Shown: piece by piece, positions 5,530 through 13,074 of the stretch
Position numbering within the stretch: position 1 is the stretch's first letter
Layout: each line of letters begins with the position of its first letter
Assembly (NCBI GenBank): GCA_003486385.1
Contig: DNFT01000090.1
Span: 1 to 19,666 of the forward strand
Direction of reading: 5' to 3'
Source of the DNA: Eubacterium sp.
Lineage (GTDB): Bacteria; Bacillota; Clostridia; Lachnospirales; Lachnospiraceae
Length of the DNA stretch: 19,666 bases
Program-made: the position numbers and the translations under genes
Notes under the pieces: model-generated
Told to the model about the DNA's origin: nothing
Database searches by the model: none
The model's input: only the letters and a program-made list of their open reading frames with translations

Positions 5530-7077
5530 CTATCGCGTTATCAACAGCTTCAGCCCCGGCATGATATTCTCTGAGGCAAGCTTATTCGTGTCCATAATTT
5601 TTTCAACGGTAGTATAATATTTCTTCGCTACATCCCACAGCGTATCTCCGGATTTTACAATATACCCGCATATTCCGGGAAGCTTTTTGAACACCGCATA
5701 ATCAAGTGCTTCCTCTGTAATGTCCGTTATAACCTGTGTAGTTCCCGGACTCAGAATGAGTGTATCTATTCCAATACTCATCTTTATCTCAAGCTCATCA
5801 CCGCCAAGCATGGTAGTAATAAGCTGCTCTACATCTGTCCTGACGCTATAGAATGAATCGGTATCTATTCCCACTGCGTCTATCTTCTGTGAAAATGGGA
5901 CTTCTCTTGTGAGGCTGCCTAATCTGTCCTCGTCATTGTCGGATATGTAAAGTATGCTTACCCTGGCAGCCCCCTCAACCATGAGTCCGTCCTCCACAAT
6001 GCTGATATTGTCAACATTCACCGTGGCAGTGCTGCTTATTATCTGAAGGATTTTATCTTTGCTGCTGTTCAACTTCATCTTATCCCCCGCACGGCACCTC
6101 ACATGATTCCTGACAAGGAGATTGTCATATCCTGCCTCATCCGTAACAGGTATTAGCCTGCTGTTAACCGAGTATACATCTGTCATAAGGCTAATATTCT
6201 GCTCCTCATATAGCTTGATATCAAGATCAAGCACAAGCTCCGCCTCCAGTACGCGAGGCTCTCCATCATAATCAGGCTTTACCGTCACCTGCTTCTGTGC
6301 TGGAACCACAAGGACATCCGCAACCATTCTCTCATCCGCTCCGGCAAGCGGCAGCTTCCCCGTGAATGGAAGTGTTTCCTCAACATACTGTATATTCTCA
6401 TCATCATCCTCCGGAAAATACATTGCAAAGAGATGAATCTCTCCTCTCACGATAAGCTCATCTGCTGCCGCCTTTGTCTCTACATTTCTCAGCTCAGGAA
6501 CCGACCATAGAATGTTTCCTGCATTCGGCTTGTTGGCCGATAACTCACACTGCTCACGCACCCTTAAGATATCCCTTTTATTCTCAACCAGCGATAACAT
6601 GCCTATGTTTTTCTTAAGACAGCATATATCACCACTCTCAATATCGACTGCCGCTGATGACATATATGTATTTTCGCCATACAGTTCAAGCGATACTATC
6701 GCTGACACACTTATTTTTCTTCCGTTGATAAGACTTATGCTTAAGTCCTCCAGCTTAGCAGTACACTTTAGGGTATCTCCGGCACTAAGACCATCCATTC
6801 CCACCGTCTCACCGAAATCAATGCTTCCCTCCATACAGTCCGGCGCTCCCCCTGTCTTATCCGCCTGATACAGAAGTGAGAACTGCATTTTACCATTTAC
6901 CGAGGCTCTGCCGTCACCGGCCTTCATTCCCTCGATAATTACCTCTCCGCAATCGGCTATTCTCTTTAATATATCAGGCTTACTGTCGGGCACTATGAAA
7001 TCGTCATCCAGTGTAATCTGGGTCTGTGACCTTCCACAGATATGATTCATGCTTATATTTTTCCTGACTATTTCCAC
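5530..7077 (-). CDS. DUF3794 + LysM protein, SipL-like spore morphogenesis protein
   Basis: This 515-residue protein opens MEIVRKNISMNHICGRSQTQ and continues ITLDDDFIVPDSKPD, the usual start of DUF3794 proteins. Repeated DUF3794 modules fill most of the length. A C-terminal LysM domain (about residues 470-513, YIVKSGDTLWDVAKKYYTT then NIMPGLKLLI) would bind peptidoglycan-type glycans. Order and length match SipL of Clostridioides difficile, which binds SpoIVA and tethers the spore coat around the forespore. Function by homology is likely but not certain, because clostridia carry several DUF3794 genes. GTG at 7075-7077 was chosen because the family begins ME(L/I)xxKNIxMN and a G-rich RBS (7085-7090) lies seven bases upstream. 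The in-frame ATG at 7092 lies inside a hairpin and lacks an RBS. Confidence 0.85.
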   Translation of the reverse strand: MEIVRKNISMNHICGRSQTQITLDDDFIVPDSKPDILKRIADCGEVIIEGMKAGDGRASVNGKMQFSLLYQADKTGGAPDCMEGSIDFGETVGMDGLSAGDTLKCTAKLEDLSISLINGRKISVSAIVSLELYGENTYMSSAAVDIESGDICCLKKNIGMLSLVENKRDILRVREQCELSANKPNAGNILWSVPELRNVETKAAADELIVRGEIHLFAMYFPEDDDENIQYVEETLPFTGKLPLAGADERMVADVLVVPAQKQVTVKPDYDGEPRVLEAELVLDLDIKLYEEQNISLMTDVYSVNSRLIPVTDEAGYDNLLVRNHVRCRAGDKMKLNSSKDKILQIISSTATVNVDNISIVEDGLMVEGAARVSILYISDNDEDRLGSLTREVPFSQKIDAVGIDTDSFYSVRTDVEQLITTMLGGDELEIKMSIGIDTLILSPGTTQVITDITEEALDYAVFKKLPGICGYIVKSGDTLWDVAKKYYTTVEKIMDTNKLASENIMPGLKLLITR

Positions 7078-7084
7078 AAAAAAT

Positions 7085-7125
7085 CCCCCCATATCATATA
7101 TTATCTTCTATATGATATGAGGGGG
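7085..7125 (-). terminator. Terminator-like hairpin carrying the RBS of the SipL-like gene
   Basis: Five G-C pairs and an 11-bp AT-rich stem (CATATCATATA / TATATGATATG) are separated by one bulged A, with an 8-base loop. On the minus strand ATTTTTT follows directly, so it is a classical intrinsic terminator for the upstream CotS/PEGA/PrcB genes. The 3' arm ends in GGGGGG, the only candidate RBS for the GTG start at 7077, so the stem would also hide that RBS. Confidence 0.8.
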
Positions 7126-7149
7126 CTGCAACATTTATGCTATCCGCAT

Positions 7150-7157
7150 ATTATATG
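7150..7157 (-). promoter_or_regulatory. Possible sporulation-sigma -10 element upstream of the SipL-like gene
   Basis: CATATAAT on the minus strand resembles the -10 of sigma-E (CATACAAT) and, with its next bases, the sigma-K form CATANNNTA. It is 73 bases before the GTG start. No convincing -35 element was found, so this is weak. If used, the terminator-like hairpin would lie in the leader. Confidence 0.25.
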
Positions 7158-7194
7158 TCATCCATTATTTTCATCACATTTTCATTCGCTTAGC

Positions 7195-7635
7195 TTATCT
7201 GAACACCACACTACGTCCCGCATCCTCAGTTTTGACAACCACATAAGGATATGTGGCAAGCTTATTTGCCGCCTCTCCCTGCTTCGGTCCGATAAGCTCT
7301 GAATCAAAGTACACCGCATTGTCCGATACCGACACCTCCTTGACGGCAATTGAATAGCCTCCGGTATTCTGTTTCCCATATCCGCGCGCTATGTAGAGCC
7401 ATCCGTCCGATATGCAGGTAAGCTTGAAATCAGTCTCTTTCTTCTCCTCAATTTCTCTCAGAAAATCCTTAGGAATGTCATCATAACATACCACTGTGAA
7501 ATCAGCAGGCGTAAGCTTCTCCTCAGACTCAGCCTTGCTGCAGCCGGATACAGACATCGCCAATGCACCAGTACCTATAACCATTATCATTAGCAGCAAC
7601 AGTGAAACCAGACTTTTTCTCATCAATCTACCCAT
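7195..7635 (-). CDS. PrcB-like (PrcB_C domain) lipoprotein
   Basis: This protein of up to 146 residues has a signal peptide (MRKSLVSLLLLMIMVIGTGA) and a lipobox SVSGC with Cys32, so it should be lipid-anchored outside the membrane. Residues about 80-135 (IARGYGKQNTGGYSIAVKEV, then LATYPYVVVK) match the C-terminal domain of PrcB, a subunit of the Treponema dentilisin protease complex. The clostridial homologues are unassigned. The start may be ATG at 7635 or the in-frame ATG at 7623; neither has a good RBS, although GGAGG lies at the end of the upstream PEGA gene. It is 58 bases after the PEGA gene and probably cotranscribed with it. Confidence 0.75.
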   Translation of the reverse strand: MGRLMRKSLVSLLLLMIMVIGTGALAMSVSGCSKAESEEKLTPADFTVVCYDDIPKDFLREIEEKKETDFKLTCISDGWLYIARGYGKQNTGGYSIAVKEVSVSDNAVYFDSELIGPKQGEAANKLATYPYVVVKTEDAGRSVVFR

Positions 7636-7693
7636 ACATCACATTCTTTATCTATATGTATGCTGTTGGGACGCAAAAATATAACCTCCGATT

Positions 7694-9100
7694 TTACTCA
7701 CTCTTCGGCGTAAAATCATACCTCACATCGTCTGCACCCTCCACAAGATTGACTGTATAGCTCTTTATGGTAGTTCCGCTTATCACAATGAACATGTGCT
7801 GTCCTGTGACCATCGCAAAGTCGAGAGGCGCCACGCCCAGATAACTGTCATCAAAGTATATAGCTGCACCTGCCGGACCATCTATATATACTCTGTTCTT
7901 CGTACTCACAATGGTTGTTGTCTCTGTCTCATACTGGGAGGTTACTCCTGTAGATGAAGCTGACGTTGTCTGCTGAGTACCGTTTGCCTGTGAGCTTTGC
8001 TGCACAGCACCCGTAGTCTGCCCGTAGCTTGTGCTCTCCTCTTCCTTCTTCATTCTTATATTTACCTTCTGATAATCAGCCTTAACCTCTATCTTATCCT
8101 GATAATTGTCATAGCCGTCCGCGCTCACACGCACGGTATATGTTCCAACCGGAAGCGTAAGCATACCTTCTGTGTAATCAGTCTCTTTTCCGTTAAGGTA
8201 AAGTACAGCGCCATCCACATCTATATCAAAAAGCACATTGCCGTTCTCAACCGTATCTGCCACAAATTCGGAGAAATCAACAGTTGTGACCTGATTTCGG
8301 TTAACCGTAACCGTCTTAGAGCCATAATACTGATCCTTGGATACCGCCACCTTATAGCTTCCCTCGGTTACGGTTATCATCATGTTCTTCTCTATGGTCT
8401 TAATATTTTCGCTTCCGATGTTCACATATCCACCCATGAACAAATCCACACCGGTAAGACTTATGTAGCCATGCCCTCTTGTGACAACAACCGATACCAC
8501 CTTTCCATCCTTTTCATACAGATTAAAAACATCATGTACCGATAACTGCTCCGGTGTTATAAGCTCATTGTCCGAAACGACAACCACGTTTCTGGCATAC
8601 TCATAATTCTTCCCATACAGTGACAATCTTCTGTATGAGGTGTTGACCGACACATCCGATACAGCCATGTGGCACTTCACCTCATTAGATATATGTATCT
8701 CTGAAACCTTGTTATTTACATTATCGTATGTTATATCTATAACATCCCCTGCGTAGAGCTGCGCCAGAGTCATCGCATTTCCAAACTCGGTATATATAAG
8801 CGCCGGCTGTTCCACATAGAAGGTACGGTCAACTCCCTCCCCGTATGACCTCACTGATAATCTCTTCGTATCAGCACTGACATAAGTTATGACCGCCAGC
8901 TCCGTGCGGATATCCGTAGGTATTGTCGGCGCATTGACGATCGGCGCCGTAGATTTCGATTCCATCTGGTTTACCGAATTTTTAGCCGTGGAAGCTTTCG
9001 CGGCTTTGTCTGCCTTTTCCTCGGCAAACAGAAACGCGCACAGCACTATCCCCGCAACTATAAGTATTCCTAAAATAAAGTTCTGTAGCTTATTGTTCAT
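7694..9100 (-). CDS. Membrane-anchored PEGA-repeat protein
   Basis: This 468-residue protein starts with an uncleaved-looking membrane anchor (residues 8-26, FILGILIVAGIVLCAFLF), then a Lys/Ala/Ser linker. Residues 65-205 form a beta-rich region of unknown family. Three PEGA-like modules follow at about 210-280, 288-351 and 402-468; the second contains VDGAVLYLNGKETDYTEG and LPVGTYTVRVSADGY. A Ser/Thr/Gln-rich spacer (355-400) separates the last two. PEGA domains are surface beta-sandwiches found on many bacterial envelope proteins and lack catalytic residues. ATG at 9100 was preferred over the adjacent TTG because AGGA lies seven bases upstream. The gene follows the CotS-like gene by 18 bases, implying an operon and a possible envelope role. 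Confidence 0.85.
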   Translation of the reverse strand: MNNKLQNFILGILIVAGIVLCAFLFAEEKADKAAKASTAKNSVNQMESKSTAPIVNAPTIPTDIRTELAVITYVSADTKRLSVRSYGEGVDRTFYVEQPALIYTEFGNAMTLAQLYAGDVIDITYDNVNNKVSEIHISNEVKCHMAVSDVSVNTSYRRLSLYGKNYEYARNVVVVSDNELITPEQLSVHDVFNLYEKDGKVVSVVVTRGHGYISLTGVDLFMGGYVNIGSENIKTIEKNMMITVTEGSYKVAVSKDQYYGSKTVTVNRNQVTTVDFSEFVADTVENGNVLFDIDVDGAVLYLNGKETDYTEGMLTLPVGTYTVRVSADGYDNYQDKIEVKADYQKVNIRMKKEEESTSYGQTTGAVQQSSQANGTQQTTSASSTGVTSQYETETTTIVSTKNRVYIDGPAGAAIYFDDSYLGVAPLDFAMVTGQHMFIVISGTTIKSYTVNLVEGADDVRYDFTPKSE

Positions 9101-9118
9101 CAAAAGTTCCTTTCCACA

Positions 9119-10222
9119 TTACCGGGAACCGTACAGAGTCCTGACAAATTCCCTTCTCATTCGATTCTGGTTCACAACCGTTCTGAGCTTTTCCATGCTG
9201 CGTCCCGGTATCCATGCCTTATTGTTGTTAAAATAATAATTAAGTATTTTCCAGAATTTCTCGGGGTAGGCAAACATCGCCCCCAGTATCTTAATATCCT
9301 GTGATGACAAAGTATTAACCCTGTCATACTCCCTGAGCATAAGATATCCCAGCTTGATATCCCAGTCATATTTCTCCATGAGCTTTCTCATAAATCCATA
9401 CAGATCAACCAGTCTTATATCCACACAGCTCTGCTCGAACCCGCAGATATAACCCTTCTGCTTTTTTATAAAGACATTGTGATAGCTGTAGTCACCGTGA
9501 CATAGACTGCTCCGCTCAATTGCGGCAGCATACTCCGCATCATAACCGGAGTGTCTTATTGTCTCAACCGCCCTCAACCCTTCATCAAGAAACGGCTGGC
9601 ACATGGAAGCGGCAAGCAACTCAAAATCATTCTTTTTGTGTCTCCCCTTTAAGTAGTTACCAATCATTTTCAACTCTCTGTTATGCTTATCATACACTTC
9701 CTCAAGGTTTCTTGCAATCTGAAATTCCTGTACACCTCTCTCTCCCTGCTCTGCTGCGATTCCGCTATCTGTAGCAGTCTCACCGCCGCCTGTTCCTCCA
9801 TCCTGCGAATCCATGTCTTCACATAAATCTGCAGCTTCCTTTATGTCCTTTTTCATATCATACCCTTCAAGTACATTGTGAAGGGCTGCGAGCGCTCCCA
9901 CCGCAGTACAGACATCTTGAAAGTTTTTTACATCACACTCCTGTGCGTCAAACCACGTTGTAAGCGTATACTGTGTCCCCGACGAATCAGAGGAGATATA
10001 CTGTCCTTCCACGTTTTTCAGGTAATAATCTACATTTATTCCATTTGCAGACAAATATTCTAATAGCTGTGCTCTTATCCTTATCCGCCCGGGATTTCCG
10101 TTGTGCTCGCGAAGAAGCACACGTCCACGGCTTGTTTCACATATAAAAGCACCCCTTCCCCTTGATGTGGAATACAATTTACAGTCATACTGTTCAAGTA
10201 TACTAAAATCCCTTTCTGCCAC
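9119..10222 (-). CDS. CotS-family spore coat / kinase-fold protein
   Basis: This 367-residue protein has the aminoglycoside-phosphotransferase-like fold of CotS proteins. Residues 20-45 (SRGRGAFICETSRGRVLLRE) correspond to the N-lobe. CHGDYSYHNVFI (241-252) gives the catalytic-loop HGD...N. YICGFEQSCVDIRLVDLYGF (258-277) takes the place of the metal-binding strand, with Gly where active kinases have Asp. Residues 134-165 are a Gly/Asp/Glu-rich, low-complexity insertion. CotS proteins sit in the inner spore coat of Bacillus; their substrates are unknown, and the missing Asp suggests weak or no kinase activity. GTG at 10220-10222 has AAGGGG eight bases upstream; the in-frame GTG at 10255 lacks an RBS. 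It heads a likely operon with the PEGA and PrcB-like genes. Confidence 0.82.
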   Translation of the reverse strand: MAERDFSILEQYDCKLYSTSRGRGAFICETSRGRVLLREHNGNPGRIRIRAQLLEYLSANGINVDYYLKNVEGQYISSDSSGTQYTLTTWFDAQECDVKNFQDVCTAVGALAALHNVLEGYDMKKDIKEAADLCEDMDSQDGGTGGGETATDSGIAAEQGERGVQEFQIARNLEEVYDKHNRELKMIGNYLKGRHKKNDFELLAASMCQPFLDEGLRAVETIRHSGYDAEYAAAIERSSLCHGDYSYHNVFIKKQKGYICGFEQSCVDIRLVDLYGFMRKLMEKYDWDIKLGYLMLREYDRVNTLSSQDIKILGAMFAYPEKFWKILNYYFNNNKAWIPGRSMEKLRTVVNQNRMRREFVRTLYGSR

Positions 10223-10229
10223 AAAAATA

Positions 10230-10281
10230 ACCCCTTTCCTAAGTGCCCTGACCACGGGCTATCTAATCTTATGAAAGGGGT
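10230..10281 (-). terminator. Terminator of cca, overlapping the RBS of the CotS-like gene
   Basis: ACCCCTTTC and GAAAGGGGT pair over 9 bp; the 34-base loop holds a second hairpin (GCCC/GGGC, 10245-10259). On the minus strand TATTTTT follows, as in an intrinsic terminator, eight bases after the cca stop. The 3' arm (AAAGGGG) is the RBS of the CotS-like GTG start. The plus-strand side is also T-rich. Confidence 0.78.
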
Positions 10282-10288
10282 ATTTCTT

Positions 10289-11536
10289 TTATGAATTTAA
10301 AATTTTGAGAGCCTCCTTTGACAGCTGCTCCCTGTCATTAAGCTGCGGATTATCCAAAACCAGCATAAGAAGACTGTTTAATATCTCACCCATCTGCCTT
10401 CCCGCCGGAACGCCCATCGCTATAAGCTCCTTTCCGGTAATGGCAAGGTTTTTAAGTGATACGCAGTCACCACGCTCAAATATCATATTACAGATATCAT
10501 ACATTCTCCTGACATCTGTAATATCATTACCGATACATTTTTCGTATGCAGTTCTGAAATCCAGAATCCTCAGAATATTCTTATCGCCTGTCTCATAGAT
10601 AATATGCCTTATCCGTGACTCATCATCCGTGATTTCAAGCATGCCAAAACGCAGCAGCATTGAAGCTGTATTTATGGTATCGTTGTCAAGCTTAAGCCTC
10701 TTAAGGACACGCTTAGCTGTGTCCGCCGGACCTTCCTCCGAATATCTTCCGGACATGAAGAGCATCGCCGCATACCTTTCAGGAAGCAGACAGGCGCACT
10801 CCCTGGCAAGAGCTCCCACAAATGCCTTATCCTCAGCGCTCATCACATGATATTCCGGAAGAACTATCTCCATAATGCCGATTGCATCCGCCACGCTGAA
10901 ATAATCCGGGTGTGCCGACTTTAACATCTTATTAAACTCCGTGTGGATTCTCTCACTGCTTATCCTCTTAAGATTCACAGCCAGCTCCTTAGCCGCCCCC
11001 GCCGTATTCTCCTCAATACCAAACCCAAGCTGAGCCGAAAACCGCACCGCGCGCAGAATCCTTAATGCATCCTCGTCAAATCTGTCATGTGCATTGCCCA
11101 CACAGCGGATAATCTTTCTCTGCAGATCACCCACACCGTCAAAAATATCGACAATGCCATGCTCATCATTGTATGCCATCGCATTGATGGTAAAATCCCT
11201 GCGCTTTAAATCCTCCTCAAGCTTAGGTGTAAATTCAACACTCTCTGGATGTCTTGAATCCTCATACTTGCCATCTATACGATAGGTTGTCACCTCATAG
11301 CCGTTCCTGCCAAGCATTACAGTTACCGTTCCATGCTGTATCCCGGTATCTACCGTGCGGCGGAACAGCCCCTTCACCTGCATAGGCAGTGCAGAGGTTG
11401 TGATATCCCAGTCCCCCGGCACTCTTCCCAGTATGCTGTCGCGGACACACCCGCCCACAGCATACGCCTCATAGCCGTTCTCCATGAGAACATCTATTAT
11501 ATGCTTCACATCCTTCGGAAGCGCTATTCTAACCAA
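10289..11536 (-). CDS. cca: CCA-adding enzyme (tRNA nucleotidyltransferase)
   Basis: This 415-residue class II nucleotidyltransferase adds or repairs the 3' CCA end of tRNA in the cytoplasm. Motifs in order are YAVGGCVRDSILG (25-37), the metal-binding GDWDIT (Asp42, Asp44), KRRDFTINAMAY (111-122, template-like Arg and Asp contacts) and RFDEDALRILRAVRFSAQLG (152-171). The C-terminal half is helical and should bind the tRNA. The HD phosphohydrolase motif present in many clostridial homologues is not visible; the expected HDIGK position reads as ordinary residues (YAAMLFMSGRYSEE). The start is TTG at 11536, supported by GAGGTGA. It lies 23 bases after proS, so the two are probably cotranscribed. 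Confidence 0.95.
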   Translation of the reverse strand: MVRIALPKDVKHIIDVLMENGYEAYAVGGCVRDSILGRVPGDWDITTSALPMQVKGLFRRTVDTGIQHGTVTVMLGRNGYEVTTYRIDGKYEDSRHPESVEFTPKLEEDLKRRDFTINAMAYNDEHGIVDIFDGVGDLQRKIIRCVGNAHDRFDEDALRILRAVRFSAQLGFGIEENTAGAAKELAVNLKRISSERIHTEFNKMLKSAHPDYFSVADAIGIMEIVLPEYHVMSAEDKAFVGALARECACLLPERYAAMLFMSGRYSEEGPADTAKRVLKRLKLDNDTINTASMLLRFGMLEITDDESRIRHIIYETGDKNILRILDFRTAYEKCIGNDITDVRRMYDICNMIFERGDCVSLKNLAITGKELIAMGVPAGRQMGEILNSLLMLVLDNPQLNDREQLSKEALKILNS

Positions 11537-11559
11537 GATATCACCTCTTTATTCTATAA

Positions 11560-13002
11560 TTAGTATGCCTTCCCCCAGTACACAAGCTTCTTCGCCGGCT
11601 TGCCGCAGCATACGCACACATCGCTTATATGCTCCTGCTCAAATGGCATACATCTGCTTGTCGCAGTTGTCTCTTCCTTAATCTTATCCTCACATGACTG
11701 CTCGCCGCACCACATACCTCTTACGAAGCCCGGCTTGTTGGCAATGATATCCTTGAACTCCTCATAGCTGTGGGCGTCATAGGTGTGGGAATCACGGTGT
11801 GCTCTCGCCCTCTCAAGCATCTCAGACTGCATTGTGTCAAGAATCTTCTTAAGCTCCTCTGTCACCGTGTCAAGAGATACAACATACTTCTCTCTTGTAT
11901 CACGTCTTACGACAACTGCCTGATTGTTCTCAATATCCTTAGGTCCGATTTCTATACGTGCGGGAATACCCTTGACCTCCTGCTCCGCATACTTAAATCC
12001 AGGTGTCTTCTCCGAATCGTCGAAGTCAACTCTGAAGCCTGCTGCCTCAAGTCTGTCTCTTAACTCTCCTGCCTTCTCAAGCACTCCTGCCTTATGCTGT
12101 GCAACAGGTATTACTCTCACCTGAATCGGAGCGATTCTTGGAGGCATAACAAGACCGCTGTTGTCACCGTGTACCATGATCATGGCGCCGATGAGTCTTG
12201 TCGTTGTACCCCATGAGGTCTGATGAACATACTTCAATGTGTTGTCCTTGTCCGTATACTGGATACCGAATGCCTTCGCAAAGCCGTCTCCGAAGTTGTG
12301 GCTGGTACCGGACTGAAGAGCCTTGCCATCATGCATGAGTGCCTCGATTGTGTATGTAGCCTCCGCTCCGGCGAACTTCTCCTTGTCTGTCTTTCTTCCC
12401 TTTATAACAGGCATTGCAAGCACCTGCTCGCAGAAATCAGCGTACACGTTGAGCATCTGCTGTGTTCTTGCCTCAGCCTCCTCTGCCGTAGCGTGTGCAG
12501 TATGTCCCTCCTGCCATAAGAACTCTCTTGAACGGAGGAATGGTCTTGTCTCCTTCTCCCATCTTACAACATTGCACCACTGGTTATATACCTTAGGCAG
12601 ATCTCTGTATGACTGAATCTCATCCTTGTAAAAATCACAGAAAAGCGTCTCAGATGTAGGTCTTACACAGAGCTTCTCCTGAAGTGGGTTAAGTCCTCCC
12701 TGTGTCACCCATGCTACCTCAGGTGCAAAGCCCTCAACGTGATCCTTCTCCTTCTCAAGAAGACTCTCAGGTATAAATACAGGAAGATATACGTTCTGCA
12801 CGCCTGTCTTTTTAAAGCGTGCATCCATCTCCTTCTGGATATTCTCCCAGATAGCGTAGCCTGCCGGCTTGAATATCATACAGCCCTTAACGCTTGAATA
12901 AGCCATAAGCTCTGCTTTCTTTACTACGTCTGTGTACCACTGCGCGAAATCCTCCTCCATAGGAGTGATTGCTTCTACTAATTTCTTGTTATCGTTTGCC
13001 AT
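11560..13002 (-). CDS. proS: Prolyl-tRNA synthetase, short archaeal/eukaryal-like type with zinc-binding tail
   Basis: This 480-residue class II synthetase charges tRNA-Pro. The class II core includes LCVRPTSETLF (111-121), motif 2 RPFLRSREFLWQEGHTAH (153-170) and motif 3 MVHGDNSGLVMPPRIAP. An anticodon-binding domain follows, then a Cys-rich tail (CGEQSC...CVCCGKPAKK) ending in the typical YWGKAY. No editing insertion is present between motifs 2 and 3, which marks the archaeal/eukaryal-like type rather than the E. coli type. The start at 13002 was chosen because GGAG lies six bases before it; an ATG four codons earlier has no RBS. Only 72 bases separate it from the upstream lipoprotein gene, with no T-box and no clear terminator. 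Confidence 0.97.
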   Translation of the reverse strand: MANDNKKLVEAITPMEEDFAQWYTDVVKKAELMAYSSVKGCMIFKPAGYAIWENIQKEMDARFKKTGVQNVYLPVFIPESLLEKEKDHVEGFAPEVAWVTQGGLNPLQEKLCVRPTSETLFCDFYKDEIQSYRDLPKVYNQWCNVVRWEKETRPFLRSREFLWQEGHTAHATAEEAEARTQQMLNVYADFCEQVLAMPVIKGRKTDKEKFAGAEATYTIEALMHDGKALQSGTSHNFGDGFAKAFGIQYTDKDNTLKYVHQTSWGTTTRLIGAMIMVHGDNSGLVMPPRIAPIQVRVIPVAQHKAGVLEKAGELRDRLEAAGFRVDFDDSEKTPGFKYAEQEVKGIPARIEIGPKDIENNQAVVVRRDTREKYVVSLDTVTEELKKILDTMQSEMLERARAHRDSHTYDAHSYEEFKDIIANKPGFVRGMWCGEQSCEDKIKEETTATSRCMPFEQEHISDVCVCCGKPAKKLVYWGKAY

Positions 13003-13074
13003 GTTGATCTCCATTCTTATGATAAAATGTAATAGTTACTGATTTAATACAGTCTGTCCTTACAGAGCTTAATT

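Noticed and set aside
7997..8545. A 182-codon plus-strand frame
   Set aside because: It is antisense to the PEGA protein gene, has no recognisable domain or RBS, and has shadow-like composition.
13003..13074. Possible T-box riboswitch before proS
   Set aside because: The gap to the upstream gene is only 72 bases, too short for a T-box, and no T-box consensus or antiterminator pairing was found.
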